Shown: positions 23,758 through 32,676, counted from the stretch's first letter. The stretch: DNA of 64,000 nucleotides from Agrobacterium sp. RAC06 (GCF_001713475.1 NZ_CP016499.1:4465501-4529500); one strand, 5' to 3'. The notes: a model not told the origin generated them from the letters alone. Numbers and translations are program-made.

Positions 23758-25128
23758 TCAGCCGGCAGCAAGGCGGGGGGACGGCCGTTCGGGGGCAAGC
23801 GCCGGCCTCGGCTTCGGGGCCCGCACCGCAAGCTCGAAATCGGCGAGCGGCATAGGCCGCCCGAAGAGATAACCCTGGAAGAACCGGCAGCCGGTCGTCT
23901 CGAGAAAGGCGAGCTGGGCCGGGGTTTCCACCCCTTCGGCCACGGTTTCGAGGCCGAGATCGGTGGCGATCGCCCTGATCGAGCGGACGAGGGCGGCATC
24001 GCGGTCGTTTTCGGCGACGGCTGCGACAAAGCTGCGGTCGATCTTCAGTTCGCTCACTGGCAGGCGGCGCAGATAGGCCAGCGAGGAAAAGCCGGTGCCG
24101 AAATCGTCGAGCGAGAAAGTGAGGCCGAGCCTCTTCAGGGACACCATTTTCTCCGCGACGGGTTCGAGCCCGGCGATCAAGACGCTTTCGGTGAGTTCAA
24201 GCCTCAGACGTGTGGGATCGATGCGGTGGCGGGCGAGCAAGTCCCGCAGCGTGGTTTCGAAATCGCCCTCGTTGAACTGGCTGGCACTGACATTGACCGA
24301 AAGGGTGAGGCGCCCGAGCCTCGGATCGGCCTGCCAGCGACCAAGTGTCGCCAAGGCCTCTTCGAGCACGAAATTGCCGACGAGCGGCATCAGTCCGACT
24401 TCTTCGGCGGCTGGGATGAAGGTGGAAGGCGGTATCGGGCCCTTGGCTGGGTGGTGCCAGCGCAGCAGGGCTTCAGCACCCATGATCTCGCCCTTCGCAT
24501 CGACCTGCGGCTGGTAGGCGAGGCTGAGCTCGCCATGCCGGAGGGCTGCCACCAGATCTCGGGCGATGCCGCCTGGCGCCGAGAGCCGTTGCTGCAGGGC
24601 GTAAATGGCAGTGCAGAAGATGAGGGCGGCCATGGTCGGATTGAGCCAGACGCCGATGCGGTGCAGGTCCGGGGGAACCGGCTGGGCAAAGGGGAGCCTC
24701 AGATCGGCCGCATGCAGGACGACGAAGGAGACGAGGCTTGCGGCGATCACCGAAAGCTGGAGACGGGACGGTCGGCGCAGATAATTGATGTAGGCGAGCA
24801 TGCCGAGCACAGGCAAGAAAAGATGCGTCACGCGCGGCGCGCCATTCTGCGGTACGTCGAACATCAGGCAAAAGCCGATGACAAAAATGAGAAAGCTGAT
24901 CTGCGCGACAAGGAGGAAGAGATCGAGCCGGCGGCGGGTGACGAGCGCGAAGCAGACAAGGGCGGCGATAACCGGAAAGAACTCGGCCAGCGCCAGCAAG
25001 GTGTAGCCCTTGACCAGAAATATCAGCGACCAGAACAGCGCGACGCCACCCACGGCAAGTGTCACGGTCTGATAGACCCGGATGACACGATCCGCCTTGT
25101 CCTCCTGATTGGCCTTGCCGAACATCAT
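23758..25128 (-). CDS. Membrane-anchored EAL-domain c-di-GMP phosphodiesterase
   Basis: A 456-residue protein. Residues 1-185 hold about six hydrophobic segments (for example [18 protein letters not shown]) with no recognised sensor family. Residues 195-440 are an EAL domain with intact catalytic motifs: [46 protein letters not shown] and [10 protein letters not shown]. It should hydrolyse c-di-GMP to pGpG at the inner membrane. The N-terminus is uncertain: ATG 25128 has an AAGGGA ribosome site 11 bases ahead, while a GTG at 25173 would add 15 residues. It converges on the aldehyde dehydrogenase gene. Confidence 0.9.
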   Translation of the reverse strand: MMFGKANQEDKADRVIRVYQTVTLAVGGVALFWSLIFLVKGYTLLALAEFFPVIAALVCFALVTRRRLDLFLLVAQISFLIFVIGFCLMFDVPQNGAPRVTHLFLPVLGMLAYINYLRRPSRLQLSVIAASLVSFVVLHAADLRLPFAQPVPPDLHRIGVWLNPTMAALIFCTAIYALQQRLSAPGGIARDLVAALRHGELSLAYQPQVDAKGEIMGAEALLRWHHPAKGPIPPSTFIPAAEEVGLMPLVGNFVLEEALATLGRWQADPRLGRLTLSVNVSASQFNEGDFETTLRDLLARHRIDPTRLRLELTESVLIAGLEPVAEKMVSLKRLGLTFSLDDFGTGFSSLAYLRRLPVSELKIDRSFVAAVAENDRDAALVRSIRAIATDLGLETVAEGVETPAQLAFLETTGCRFFQGYLFGRPMPLADFELAVRAPKPRPALAPERPSPRLAAG

Positions 25129-25298
25129 TCGCCAAATCGTCCCTTCGGGGCCCCGGTTAGGCCTCTCTGGCACGGTGATCCAAGTGCGTCCGGAGGCTGA
25201 AATTCAGAATACCCTAACTTAGCCCACTAAAGAAACCATGTATCTCGATCATCAAGTCTTTCTGTTCGTTGCGAAGCCTGTCGGGCCGTAGAAGGTGC

Positions 25299-25348
25299 GG
25301 GGCGGCCCATCTGCCGATGAACCGCCCCTTTGGACCTTAACGGTCCAA
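25299..25348 (-). terminator. Paired hairpins after the saccharopine-dehydrogenase-like gene
   Basis: Two stems lie beyond the end of the minus-strand gene at 25380: GGGGCGG/CCGCCCC (25299-25328) and TTGGACC/GGTCCAA (25330-25348). They probably end its transcription and insulate it from the EAL gene. Confidence 0.55.
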
Positions 25349-25379
25349 CCTCCCCCCGGAGACTATTCAGCAGGATTGT

Positions 25380-26483
25380 TCAGCCCGCCTTGGCGACCTT
25401 CATCACGTCGGGATCGTAGACGCGGCCAAAACGGTTGGCGAGGAAGGCGGGAAGGTCGATCTCTTCCTGGCGGACGAAGCCTGCCTGGGGCAGGGTGCCG
25501 TCGGCGAGTAGGTCAAGCACGGTGCAGATGCCCGCAGCCGTGGTGATCTGGATGGCGCTCATCTTCTTGGCAGCCACCACGCCGGCATAGACCTTGTTGG
25601 CATAGGTTTCCTGCAGGTAACGGCCATCCTTCCAGCCGCAGACCGTGACGAAGACGACAACCACGTCCTGCATGGTGGCCGGCAGGGCGTTTTCGAAGAG
25701 GTCCTTCAGCACGTCGCGGCGGTTCTTCAGGTTGAAGTCGTTGAGCAAGGCCTTGATGATCGCCTGGTGGCCGGGATACCGGATCGTGCGGTAGTTCATC
25801 GTGCGCACCCGGCCTTCGAGCGTCTTGGCGAGCGTGCCGAGACCGCCGGAGGTGTTGAAGGCCTCGTAGGTGACGCCGTCGAGCGAGAATTCCTCGCGCT
25901 CTTCCATGGCCGGCACCACAGTCAGCTTGCCTTCGACGATCGCCTCGCAGGGCTCGATGTATTCGTTGATCAGCCCGTCGGTCGACCAGGTGAGATTGTA
26001 GTTCAGCGCATTGGACGGATATTGCGGCAGGGCGCCGACGCGCATGCGGACCGTATCCAGCGTGTCGAAATGCTTGGTCAGATCGTTTGCGACGATCGAG
26101 ATGAAACCGGGGGCAAGGCCGCATTGGGGAATGAAGGCGGATCGGGCGCCGCGGGCGAGCTCTTCCACTTTGCGGGTCGTCGCCACGTCTTCCGTTAGGT
26201 CGAGGTAATGCGTCGCGGTGCGTGCGGCACTTTCGGCGATTGCGCCGGTCAGGTGGAAGGGAGCGGCGGAGAGGACGGCGAACTGGCCGGAAAGGGCCGC
26301 GTCGAGAGCGTTCGCGTCTGATATGTCGAGTTCGAGCGTCTTCACGGCCGTATGTGCATCGAGCTTTGTCAGCTGTTCGGCGCTGCGGTCCGCGACTGTG
26401 ACCGCGTAGTCGCCGGTTTCAGCGAGCATCCGGGCAATTGCGCCGCCGATCTTGCCCGCGCCGATGATGGTAATGTTCTTCAT
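25380..26483 (-). CDS. Saccharopine dehydrogenase-like oxidoreductase
   Basis: A 367-residue protein with an N-terminal Rossmann motif (ITIIGAGKIGGAIARML) and the saccharopine dehydrogenase C-terminal fold (ALNYNLTWSTDGLINEY, MNYRTIRYPGH, TTAAGICTVLDLL). Family members act on lysine or saccharopine, or as lysine 6-dehydrogenases. This one is shorter than the carboxynorspermidine enzyme at 34712 and is not its duplicate. It lies divergent from an Lrp/AsnC-type regulator, a common arrangement for amino-acid catabolic genes, so lysine or a related amino acid is a reasonable guess. ATG 26483 is chosen over 26537 because the Rossmann motif then begins at residue 3. Confidence 0.82.
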   Translation of the reverse strand: MKNITIIGAGKIGGAIARMLAETGDYAVTVADRSAEQLTKLDAHTAVKTLELDISDANALDAALSGQFAVLSAAPFHLTGAIAESAARTATHYLDLTEDVATTRKVEELARGARSAFIPQCGLAPGFISIVANDLTKHFDTLDTVRMRVGALPQYPSNALNYNLTWSTDGLINEYIEPCEAIVEGKLTVVPAMEEREEFSLDGVTYEAFNTSGGLGTLAKTLEGRVRTMNYRTIRYPGHQAIIKALLNDFNLKNRRDVLKDLFENALPATMQDVVVVFVTVCGWKDGRYLQETYANKVYAGVVAAKKMSAIQITTAAGICTVLDLLADGTLPQAGFVRQEEIDLPAFLANRFGRVYDPDVMKVAKAG

Positions 26484-26575
26484 GGTTGCCCCTCGCATGC
26501 CTGATGTCCGCAATTCGGACGAGATGTCATTTGTCAAAGCAGTGTGCGGGCGGAGCCTGTCGATTCCAAGTGACG

Positions 26576-26587
26576 ATCTGATCAGAT
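26576..26587. promoter_or_regulatory. Perfect 12-base palindrome in the divergent gap
   Basis: ATCTGATCAGAT is a perfect palindrome ending 12 bases before the Lrp/AsnC regulator start, in the 116-base gap between that gene and the saccharopine-dehydrogenase-like gene. A second short inverted repeat, TCCG-CAATT-CGGA, lies near 26508-26520. Either may be a regulator site; this is inferred from position only. Confidence 0.4.
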
Positions 26588-26599
26588 TGCGGTATCAAT

Positions 26600-27061
26600 A
26601 TGAACGTATCGACGAGCAAAGTGGACGAAATGCAGATCACGGACAAGGATCGGGAGTTGCTCTCGCTGCTCTCGGAGAATGCGCGGATGCCGGTGGCGGA
26701 ACTCGCGCGGCGGCTCAATCTGTCACGCACCACGGTTCAGGCCCGGCTGGAGCGGCTGGAAGCGCAAGGGGTGATTGCCGGCTACCAGGTGCGGCTCTCC
26801 GATGCCTATCAAAGCGGGCTGATCCGGGCGCATGTGATGATCACCATCGCGCCGAAGGCGCTGACCGCGGTGACCGGAGAGTTGAACGCGATCCGCGAGG
26901 TGACCGCACTCTATTCGGTGAACGGTCCCTACGACCTGATCGCCATTGTCGCCGCCCCGTCGATTTCCGAGCTCGACCGATTGATCGACCGGATCGGCGA
27001 ATTGTCCGGCGTCGAGCGGACACTGTCGTCGATCATTCTTTCTACGCGGATTTCGCGATGA
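26600..27061 (+). CDS. Lrp/AsnC-family transcriptional regulator
   Basis: A 153-residue regulator. The N-terminal helix-turn-helix is ITDKDRELLSLLSENARMPV-AELARRLNLSRTTVQARLERLE, and the C-terminal RAM/ligand domain runs from about residue 75 (VMITIAPKALTAVTGELNAI, VNGPYDLIAIVAA). Such proteins form octamers and sense amino acids. It is divergent from the saccharopine-dehydrogenase-like gene, the probable target. An internal ATG at 26630 is an alternative start and would leave the helix-turn-helix intact. Confidence 0.92.
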   Translation: MNVSTSKVDEMQITDKDRELLSLLSENARMPVAELARRLNLSRTTVQARLERLEAQGVIAGYQVRLSDAYQSGLIRAHVMITIAPKALTAVTGELNAIREVTALYSVNGPYDLIAIVAAPSISELDRLIDRIGELSGVERTLSSIILSTRISR

Positions 27062-27141
27062 AGACCGCAACCACTCTTTCATCTGTAAACCCTTAATAAA
27101 CCATATTTCGTTATCTTGTCTTAATCGTTCTGGGGGTTGGG

Positions 27142-27639
27142 ATGAGTATTGTTACACTTCTGCTTGCATCGGTTCTCTGGCAGACCGGCCTGCCTGCAGC
27201 GCGAGCCGCCGAGGAGGGCGCGCCCCTCGAGATTGCAGGGGGCACCTCGACATGGATCAGCCGACACGGTTCAGTATTGGTCCTCGATCGCGAGCGTGAC
27301 GGGGTGTTGCAAGGCTATCTCATCAACAATTCACCGGGTAAGGGTTGTCGCGGCCTTCCTTACGCGCTTCACGGGCGCATCATCGAGCGGACGATCACCT
27401 TTCAAGTTACCTGGCGAAACGGCGTTGAGGATTGTCCGAGACAGACGGAATGGCGTGCCGAGATCCGGTCGCTGGAGAATGGTAGCTTTGAGCTCCATGC
27501 GGAGTGGGAGCAGTTTTCGACAGTCATCGCGATCGGGCTCAATCATGATGAGGCACGAAGAGGTAAAGACCTCTTCACCTTGCAGATGAGCAACGAGCCG
27601 CCGCAGAGCAATGGGCCAGAGGTTTCGGTAATTCCCTAA
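27142..27639 (+). CDS. Secreted avidin-family protein, rhizavidin-like
   Basis: A 165-residue exported protein (signal peptide about 1-22, cut near ARA-AEE). The mature part follows the avidin strand pattern: TWISRHGSVLVLDRE (residues 37-51), GVLQGYLINNSPGKGC (54-69), PYALHGRI (73-80), ITFQVTWRNGVEDC (85-98), TEWRAEI (102-108), HAEW (119-122) and GKDLF (141-145). From memory this matches the short dimeric avidins of rhizobia such as rhizavidin, including the two cysteines (69, 98) that form their disulfide, the tryptophans at 91, 104 and 122, and the late aspartate (143). Two expected ligand residues differ: the first-strand Asn is Ser40, and the ring-stacking Tyr is displaced by one (Tyr59, Leu60). 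Biotin binding is therefore likely but not certain. Native role is unknown. Confidence 0.75.
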   Translation: MSIVTLLLASVLWQTGLPAARAAEEGAPLEIAGGTSTWISRHGSVLVLDRERDGVLQGYLINNSPGKGCRGLPYALHGRIIERTITFQVTWRNGVEDCPRQTEWRAEIRSLENGSFELHAEWEQFSTVIAIGLNHDEARRGKDLFTLQMSNEPPQSNGPEVSVIP

Positions 27640-27650
27640 CTGGGCTTTGG

Positions 27651-28994
27651 CTACGCCGCCTTCAGCTCCGCCCTTGCCAGTGCCCGTTCGAGTGCTGCGA
27701 TGCAGGTTTCGTCGTGGTGGCGGCCGGCCCCTTCCCAGAGGATGGCGAGTGCCTTTTCGACCGGCATGGCGGCGCGATAGGGCCGGTCGGCGGTCAGTGC
27801 ATCGAAGACGTCGGCGGTGGCGACGATGCGTGTCTCGAAAGATATCTCGTCGCCCTTCAGGCCGCGCGGATAGCCGGAGCCATCGAGTTTTTCGTGATGG
27901 GTGCCGCCAATCAAGGCGAGATCGGCGAAAGCGGCGATGCGCGAGAGGATGGTCTCTGAGAATTCCGCGTGGCGCTTCATTTGCTCCCATTCCTCGCCTT
28001 CAAGGCGGCCGGGTTTGTCGAGCACGCTGTTGGAGACGCCCAGCTTGCCGATGTCATGCAGCAGGGCTGCACGCTTCAGGCGGCGTCGTTCCGGCAATGC
28101 CATGCCCATTTCCTCGGCGATCAGGTCGGTGAAGAGGGCGACGCGATCGCTGTGGCCTGACGTGTAGGGGCTCTTCGCATCGATGACGCGGGCAAAGCCT
28201 GCGGCGATATCATCGAGATAGCACTCGTCGGCCATCACCGCCTGGCGGCCCGGTTCGAGGGCCAGCACATAGGCTTCAAGATTCTCGGAGCCGAGTTCGG
28301 CAAAGAACACCGGGGTGGCCAATGCTTCGAAGATAGTGACAAGTTCCGGATCGAACCAGCCACCGGCGCGCTTCTTTACCTCGATAAGAGCTGCTTCCGG
28401 GCCCTGATGGACGAAGAAGACGTCGATCACCTGCGCCATGAGAGCGATGCGAGCAAAAAGGTGGATTTCTTCGCCCTTCAAACCTTGAGGCAGGCCGCCG
28501 CCATCGACATGTTCGTCGAGATCCAGAATGCCGCGTGCTACCTCTTCGGAAAAGCGCATCTGGCGGGCGATTTCCGCGCCGCGCTGGCAGCGGGTCTGGA
28601 TGAGGCTGGTCGAGATCTCGCCGCCATTCTTGAAGATGTTGAGAATGCCGCGGAAGCGTTCGGCAAGCCCCGCTTCCATGCCGGTGTGGGAGAGCACGAA
28701 TTTCAGAATCTGCGGGAAGGAGCCGTCGACCAGTTTGAAGTCGTGTTTGAACTTCAGGTCATCGGCCAGATAGAGCTCGCAGATGCGGGCGGCATTGGAC
28801 GAGCAGCCGAGATCCTTCAGGAGCAGGGTGTAATAGAGATCGCGCAGCGCCTCTTCGCCAAGACCGAGCGCCTGGCCGATGCGCGTGCCGATGAAGCAGC
28901 AGCGCACGCAATGGCCGGCGGGCTGACCTTCCGTCATGTCTAGCGCGTGACTGAGTGCCTCGATCAGTTCTGCAAGCCTGATGGTCTGGGTCAT
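27651..28994 (-). CDS. HD-GYP domain protein with degenerate N-terminal HD-GYP half (copy 1)
   Basis: A 447-residue cytoplasmic protein. The C-terminal half is a full HD-GYP c-di-GMP phosphodiesterase domain: SPYTSGHSDRV, ALLHDIGKLGV, the HH-E motif in GTHHEKLDGSGYPRGLKG, ATADVFDALTADRPYR. The N-terminal half looks like an older HD-GYP domain that has lost its key residues (GHCVRCCFIG, LLLKDLGCSSN where HD is KD, and DEHVDGGGLPQGLKG in place of GYP). It is a close paralogue of the next gene upstream, and both share the same two-half design. ATG 28994 is preferred over 29084. Confidence 0.9.
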   Translation of the reverse strand: MTQTIRLAELIEALSHALDMTEGQPAGHCVRCCFIGTRIGQALGLGEEALRDLYYTLLLKDLGCSSNAARICELYLADDLKFKHDFKLVDGSFPQILKFVLSHTGMEAGLAERFRGILNIFKNGGEISTSLIQTRCQRGAEIARQMRFSEEVARGILDLDEHVDGGGLPQGLKGEEIHLFARIALMAQVIDVFFVHQGPEAALIEVKKRAGGWFDPELVTIFEALATPVFFAELGSENLEAYVLALEPGRQAVMADECYLDDIAAGFARVIDAKSPYTSGHSDRVALFTDLIAEEMGMALPERRRLKRAALLHDIGKLGVSNSVLDKPGRLEGEEWEQMKRHAEFSETILSRIAAFADLALIGGTHHEKLDGSGYPRGLKGDEISFETRIVATADVFDALTADRPYRAAMPVEKALAILWEGAGRHHDETCIAALERALARAELKAA

Positions 28995-29017
28995 GGCGCC
29001 TTCTCCTCCCGTTAGAC

Positions 29018-29117
29018 CAATTCCGGCGAAAACGGAGTAGCATCCATGCTCTATCCTTCTGTTTTCATGCAATTCCGGAGGCAAAGCGGCTTCGCGCCTT
29101 TGCTTTGACTGCTCCAG
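29018..29117 (+). repeat. RIME1-like rhizobial intergenic element, copy 1
   Basis: About 100 bases between the tandem HD-GYP genes. They begin near AATTCCGGCG and contain CTCTATCCTTCT, ATGCAATTCCGGAGGCAAAG and a closing CTTTGACTGCTCCAG. The wording matches copy 2 at 43466 in the same orientation and, from memory, the RIME1 elements of rhizobia. Confidence 0.7.
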
Positions 29118-29165
29118 TCTGAAGGAATGGGATTAAGAACGGGTATCGCTGCGGCGGTCGCGCGA

Positions 29166-30512
29166 TCACGCAGCCGCGAGGGCGTTGTCCCGGGCGACTG
29201 CGCGTTCGAGGGCGTCGACGCAGAGCGGGTCATGATGCACCCCTGCGGTCTTGCGGATGACGGCGAGTGCTTCTGCCGGGGTGATCGGAGCCCGGTAGGG
29301 TCTTTCGGCCGTCAGGGCATCGAAGACATCGGCGGTGGCAACGATGCGGGTTGCGAGCGAGAGCTGGTCGCCAGTGAGCCCACGCGGATAGCCCCTGCCG
29401 TCGAGCCGCTCGTGATGGGCGCCGCCGACCTCCGCCAGTTCCGCGAAGGCGGGTATTTTCGAGAGGATGCGCTCGGAATGCGCTGCATGGGCCTGCATTT
29501 CCGTCCATTCCTCGGGATCGAGACCGGAGGGCTTGTTCAACACCCGGGCCGAGACGCCGAGCTTGCCGATGTCGTGCAGCAGGGCTGCCCGACGCAGGCT
29601 CCGGCATTCGGACGCAGAAAGGCCGAGTTCTTCGGCGATCTTCACGGTGATTTCCGCCACCCGGTCGCTATGGCCGGCGGTGTATGGGCTTTTTGCGTCG
29701 ATGACGCGGGCGAAGCCCTCCACGATATCGTCGAGATAGTCGTCGTCTGCCAGGATGACCGTCTGACCCGGCTCTGCTGCCAGCACCTTCAGCTGGAGAT
29801 CCGGCGCCTTCAAATCGTCCCAGACGCCAGGTTGTGCCAGCACGGCGAGGCAGGCATCGACGACTGCGGGATCGAGCCAGGTGCCCCGGCGGGCGCTGAG
29901 CTGACGCAATGCCTGTTCCGGGCTGCCATGGCTGGAATGAACATCGACCACCTGGGCGGCCAGTGCGATGCGGGCGAAGATATGGATCTCTTCGCCCTTC
30001 AGGCCGTCTGGTCGGCCGGTGCCGTCATGATGCTCGTCGAGCTCGCGGATGCCGGCTGCGACATCCTCGGAGAATCGCATCTGCCGGGCGATTTCAGCGC
30101 CCCTGCGACAGCGGATATCCACCAGTTGCGCGGCATGTTTGCCGGCACGCAGCGCCTTGAGGATGGCCTTCAGCTTACCTGCCACGCCGCGACGGGCGCC
30201 GGCATGGCGGAAAACCTGTCGCAGCAGGCTTGGCAGCGTGCCATCGACACGGCGGAAGTCGCCCTTGAACCGGATATCGTCCGTATCGAAGATCTCACAC
30301 ATGCGCACCGCATTGGCCGAGCAGCCGAGATCCTTCAGCATCAGGGTGTAATAGAGATCGTGCAACTGCTCTTCCGGCAGGCCCAGGCGGCGGCCTATGG
30401 CCGTACCGATATGGGCGGTGCGAATGCAGTGTCCGGCAATCTGTCCGCCGGTCAGGTCGAGTGCGTGGCTGAGGGCACCAATCAGTTCAGCGAGGCGTAT
30501 CTGTGCGAGCAT
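29166..30512 (-). CDS. HD-GYP domain protein with degenerate N-terminal HD-GYP half (copy 2)
   Basis: A 448-residue paralogue of the preceding protein with the same layout. The N-terminal half has GHCIRTAHIGTAIG, YYTLMLKDLGCSAN and DEHHDGTGRPDGLKG (degenerate). The C-terminal half has SPYTAGHSDRV, ALLHDIGKLGV, GGAHHERLDGRGYPRGLTG and ATADVFDALTAERPYR (catalytic). It should hydrolyse c-di-GMP. The two genes are separated by 171 bases carrying a RIME1-like element, so they are a tandem duplication and possibly not cotranscribed. Divergence is considerable, which implies an old duplication and perhaps different input signals. Confidence 0.9.
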   Translation of the reverse strand: MLAQIRLAELIGALSHALDLTGGQIAGHCIRTAHIGTAIGRRLGLPEEQLHDLYYTLMLKDLGCSANAVRMCEIFDTDDIRFKGDFRRVDGTLPSLLRQVFRHAGARRGVAGKLKAILKALRAGKHAAQLVDIRCRRGAEIARQMRFSEDVAAGIRELDEHHDGTGRPDGLKGEEIHIFARIALAAQVVDVHSSHGSPEQALRQLSARRGTWLDPAVVDACLAVLAQPGVWDDLKAPDLQLKVLAAEPGQTVILADDDYLDDIVEGFARVIDAKSPYTAGHSDRVAEITVKIAEELGLSASECRSLRRAALLHDIGKLGVSARVLNKPSGLDPEEWTEMQAHAAHSERILSKIPAFAELAEVGGAHHERLDGRGYPRGLTGDQLSLATRIVATADVFDALTAERPYRAPITPAEALAVIRKTAGVHHDPLCVDALERAVARDNALAAA

Positions 30513-30708
30513 GTGTATCTCCGTCGCTGCCAGATTTAACCCTTAAGAGTTAAGGGGTCGTAGATAATTCGGATATCCTCACATACGAAACGCCTGTGAT
30601 GGCAACCTCCTGTTCACTCCTTCCATGCTTGTCTTTTTCCCGCATTGTCTTAAGCCATGAGACGCACTATGTGCGGATAAGCCAAACCAACGAGGACTGT
30701 CCCCTGTG

Positions 30709-31293
30709 ATGAACGAAGACGAAGACGACAAGAGCAAGGAACTGCCGATCGGCAAGGAAACGGAAGCGAACCTCTTCAAGTCGCGTTCGATCTTCATCTA
30801 TGGCGGCATCACCATGGAGCTGGCGCAGAAGGTCTGCACGCAGCTCGTCGCGCTTGCTGCCGCCTCGGATGAAGACATCCGTGTGTTCGTCTGCTCGCCG
30901 GGCGGCCATGTCGAAGCCGGTGATGCGATCCACGACATGATTCGCTTCATCAAGCCGAAGGTCTTCATAATCGCGACCGGCTGGGCCGCCTCTGCCGGCT
31001 CGCTGATTTTCGTAGCGGTTCCGAAGGAGCGCCGTCTGGCCCTGCCGAACACCCGCTTCCTGATGCACCAGCCGTCTGGCGGCACCCGTGGCATGGCCTC
31101 CGACATCGAGATCCAGGCCCGCGAAATCATCAAGATGAACGAACGCCTGATCAAGATCTATGCGAAGGCCACCGGCCAGAGCCAGGAGAAGATCGCCAAG
31201 GATATCGACCGCGACTACTGGCTCTCGGCCGAAGACGCCGTCACCTATGGCCTGGTCGGCCGGATCATCGAGAGCCACGCCGACATCGGCTGA
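30709..31293 (+). CDS. ClpP-family serine peptidase (ClpP-like, non-housekeeping paralogue)
   Basis: A 194-residue peptidase of the ClpP/crotonase-fold S14 family. The catalytic serine is in [12 protein letters not shown] and the histidine in [13 protein letters not shown]. The Asp is expected in [13 protein letters not shown] or beyond. It lacks the usual N-terminal axial-loop sequence of ClpP1 and begins with an acidic stretch ([11 protein letters not shown]). This form is typical of the extra ClpP paralogues in Rhizobiales. It would work with a Clp ATPase, none of which is nearby. ATG 30709 directly follows an in-frame GTG at 30706. A bidirectional terminator follows the gene. Confidence 0.85.
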   Translation: MNEDEDDKSKELPIGKETEANLFKSRSIFIYGGITMELAQKVCTQLVALAAASDEDIRVFVCSPGGHVEAGDAIHDMIRFIKPKVFIIATGWAASAGSLIFVAVPKERRLALPNTRFLMHQPSGGTRGMASDIEIQAREIIKMNERLIKIYAKATGQSQEKIAKDIDRDYWLSAEDAVTYGLVGRIIESHADIG

Positions 31294-31316
31294 GGCTTTC
31301 GCCTGAGATTGACCTG

Positions 31317-31348
31317 AAAAAGCCGCCGGAGCGATCCGGCGGCTTTTT
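31317..31348. terminator. Bidirectional intrinsic terminator after the clpP-like gene
   Basis: A 14-bp stem AAAAAGCCGCCGGA/TCCGGCGGCTTTTT with a GCGA loop. It gives T-runs on both strands and serves the convergent gene at 31366 too. Confidence 0.93.
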
Positions 31349-31365
31349 CGTTTGAGGCTTTTCGA

Positions 31366-31704
31366 TCAGATCAGCGGGCAACCGCGGCGATTGGCAAAAC
31401 GCAGCTGTCCAGGCCCGCGACGGGTAAAGCCACGCACCGTGATGCTGCGATCGGTGACGCGGACCACTTCGGCGCGGCGCAGACCCTCTTCGGCCGCCGC
31501 ACGCTGGGCTTCACGCGGGCTGCAGCCGCGATTGCGGTCGCGGCGGTCACGATCACGGTCTCGGATGATCGGGCGCACCCCATCCGGGCCGATGCGCAGT
31601 TCAATCCCTTGTGCCGAAGCCGGGGCGGCAAAGGGGGCGGCGAGCGGAAGGCCGGCGAGGGCGAGCGTGGTGACGAGCGCTGCGCGCAGGAACTTGGCGG
31701 ACAT
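31366..31704 (-). CDS. Secreted small protein, Arg/Asp-rich, unknown function
   Basis: A 112-residue protein with a signal peptide (MSAKFLRAALVTTLALAGLP, cut after ASA). It has a short strand region (ELRIGPDGVRPII), a charged stretch IRDRDRDRRDRNRG and a C-terminal domain (CSPREAQRAAAEEGLRRAE, ITVRGFTRRGPGQLRFAN) with cysteines at both ends. Similar proteins occur across Rhizobiaceae, sometimes mislabelled 'antifreeze'. It is periplasmic by prediction. No function can be assigned. Confidence 0.7.
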   Translation of the reverse strand: MSAKFLRAALVTTLALAGLPLAAPFAAPASAQGIELRIGPDGVRPIIRDRDRDRRDRNRGCSPREAQRAAAEEGLRRAEVVRVTDRSITVRGFTRRGPGQLRFANRRGCPLI

Positions 31705-31785
31705 TATGGGGCTCCTTTGATGTCTTGGCGAGGAAAGTCGCACGGAGCCCGAAAGTTCCTTCGTCTCAGGCGGATGAGCCGGCTT

Positions 31786-32289
31786 TCAGCGCCACTCGTG
31801 CAGCCTGTCAGCCATCAGCGGCCTGGATGTCACCAGCGGCAGGGTGCCCTCCGCACGCTCCGCATAGGCGATCGCATCTGCCTCGTCGTTGAAGCCGATA
31901 AAGATCATCGACAGCGACTTCGCCTTCGGGGCGCCCTTCTTGCGATAGGCGAGCTTCACCGCGCAATGCGGAAAAGCTTCGTCCAGCACAGCACCTTCGG
32001 GAAGCGCATCCGACAGCGCCAGATGGGCGCCGAGGCCGAGGAAACGATCGATGGCGGCAAAGGCGGTCGCGTCCGGCAGCTGCCTGTTCTCGGTCGAGCC
32101 GGGCGCGCGGCCCCAGAACAGGCTGTCGACCAGCCCCTTCGCCCGCTTCGACTTCACCACGACAAGACCGCCGGCCGCGACAAGCTCCAGATGGGCGTCC
32201 CAGGTCTGGAAGAGGCCCGGGGACTGGTGGAGTTCGGTGAGGAGAGGGCGGAGGGCGGCGGTGAGGTCGGTGTGGTGGGCAGGGGGCAT
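31786..32289 (-). CDS. Hypothetical cytoplasmic protein
   Basis: A 167-residue protein with no signal peptide and no motif I recognise. It has an alpha-beta pattern: LLTELHQSPGLFQTWDAHLE, GGLVVVKSK, a helix FAAIDRFLGLGAHLAL, and strands AVKLAYRK and SLSMIFIGF followed by a helix DEADAIAYAERAEG. Composition matches the surrounding genome, so it appears native. Transcription ends before the DNA that faces the 31366 gene; no operon link is obvious. Confidence 0.6.
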   Translation of the reverse strand: MPPAHHTDLTAALRPLLTELHQSPGLFQTWDAHLELVAAGGLVVVKSKRAKGLVDSLFWGRAPGSTENRQLPDATAFAAIDRFLGLGAHLALSDALPEGAVLDEAFPHCAVKLAYRKKGAPKAKSLSMIFIGFNDEADAIAYAERAEGTLPLVTSRPLMADRLHEWR

Positions 32290-32361
32290 GGGCGGGTGTC
32301 TCGGCGAGTGTGGGATGGTGTGTGGCGGCCTCGTAGCATGGTGGGGGCGGGGTGGATATGC

Positions 32362-32676
32362 TCAGTTCGGCTCTGGCGTCAGATCGACACGGCTTTCCTT
32401 GCCATCCGGCGTCTTGAGCACGAGTTCGACGCCGCCGCCGATGGAGCGCATGTAGCGCACGACGGAGGAGAGGAGCACGTCGTCGGCGCGTTCGATCTTC
32501 GAGACGGTGTTCTGCGTCATGCCGGCCCGGGCGGCGACCTCCTGCTGGGTGGCCTGCATGGCCTTGCGGACCTCGGCCAGGGCCTTGCCCAGCCGCCGCT
32601 CGTTGCGCTTGGCGTCGAGGCGTGCGCGGACGTCGTCGGGCAGTTCGGCGCGCAGCGTTTTCCAGTCAGTGTCCAT
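32362..32676 (-). CDS. HigA-like XRE antitoxin
   Basis: A 104-residue protein with a helix-turn-helix of the XRE type (GKALAEVRKAMQATQQEVAARAGMTQNTVSKIERAD) and a C-terminal strand pair (VELVLKTPDGKESRVDL). This is the build of HigA-type antitoxins whose genes follow the toxin gene. It overlaps the toxin-like gene upstream by 11 bases, the usual coupling of higBA. The antitoxin appears intact although the toxin is shortened. It could still act as a repressor of its own promoter, or as a stray repressor. Confidence 0.78.
   Translation of the reverse strand: MDTDWKTLRAELPDDVRARLDAKRNERRLGKALAEVRKAMQATQQEVAARAGMTQNTVSKIERADDVLLSSVVRYMRSIGGGVELVLKTPDGKESRVDLTPEPN

Noticed and set aside
23707..25200. 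497-codon plus-strand frame across the EAL gene
   Set aside because: The minus-strand EAL protein has all catalytic motifs; the plus frame is a charged, motif-free shadow.
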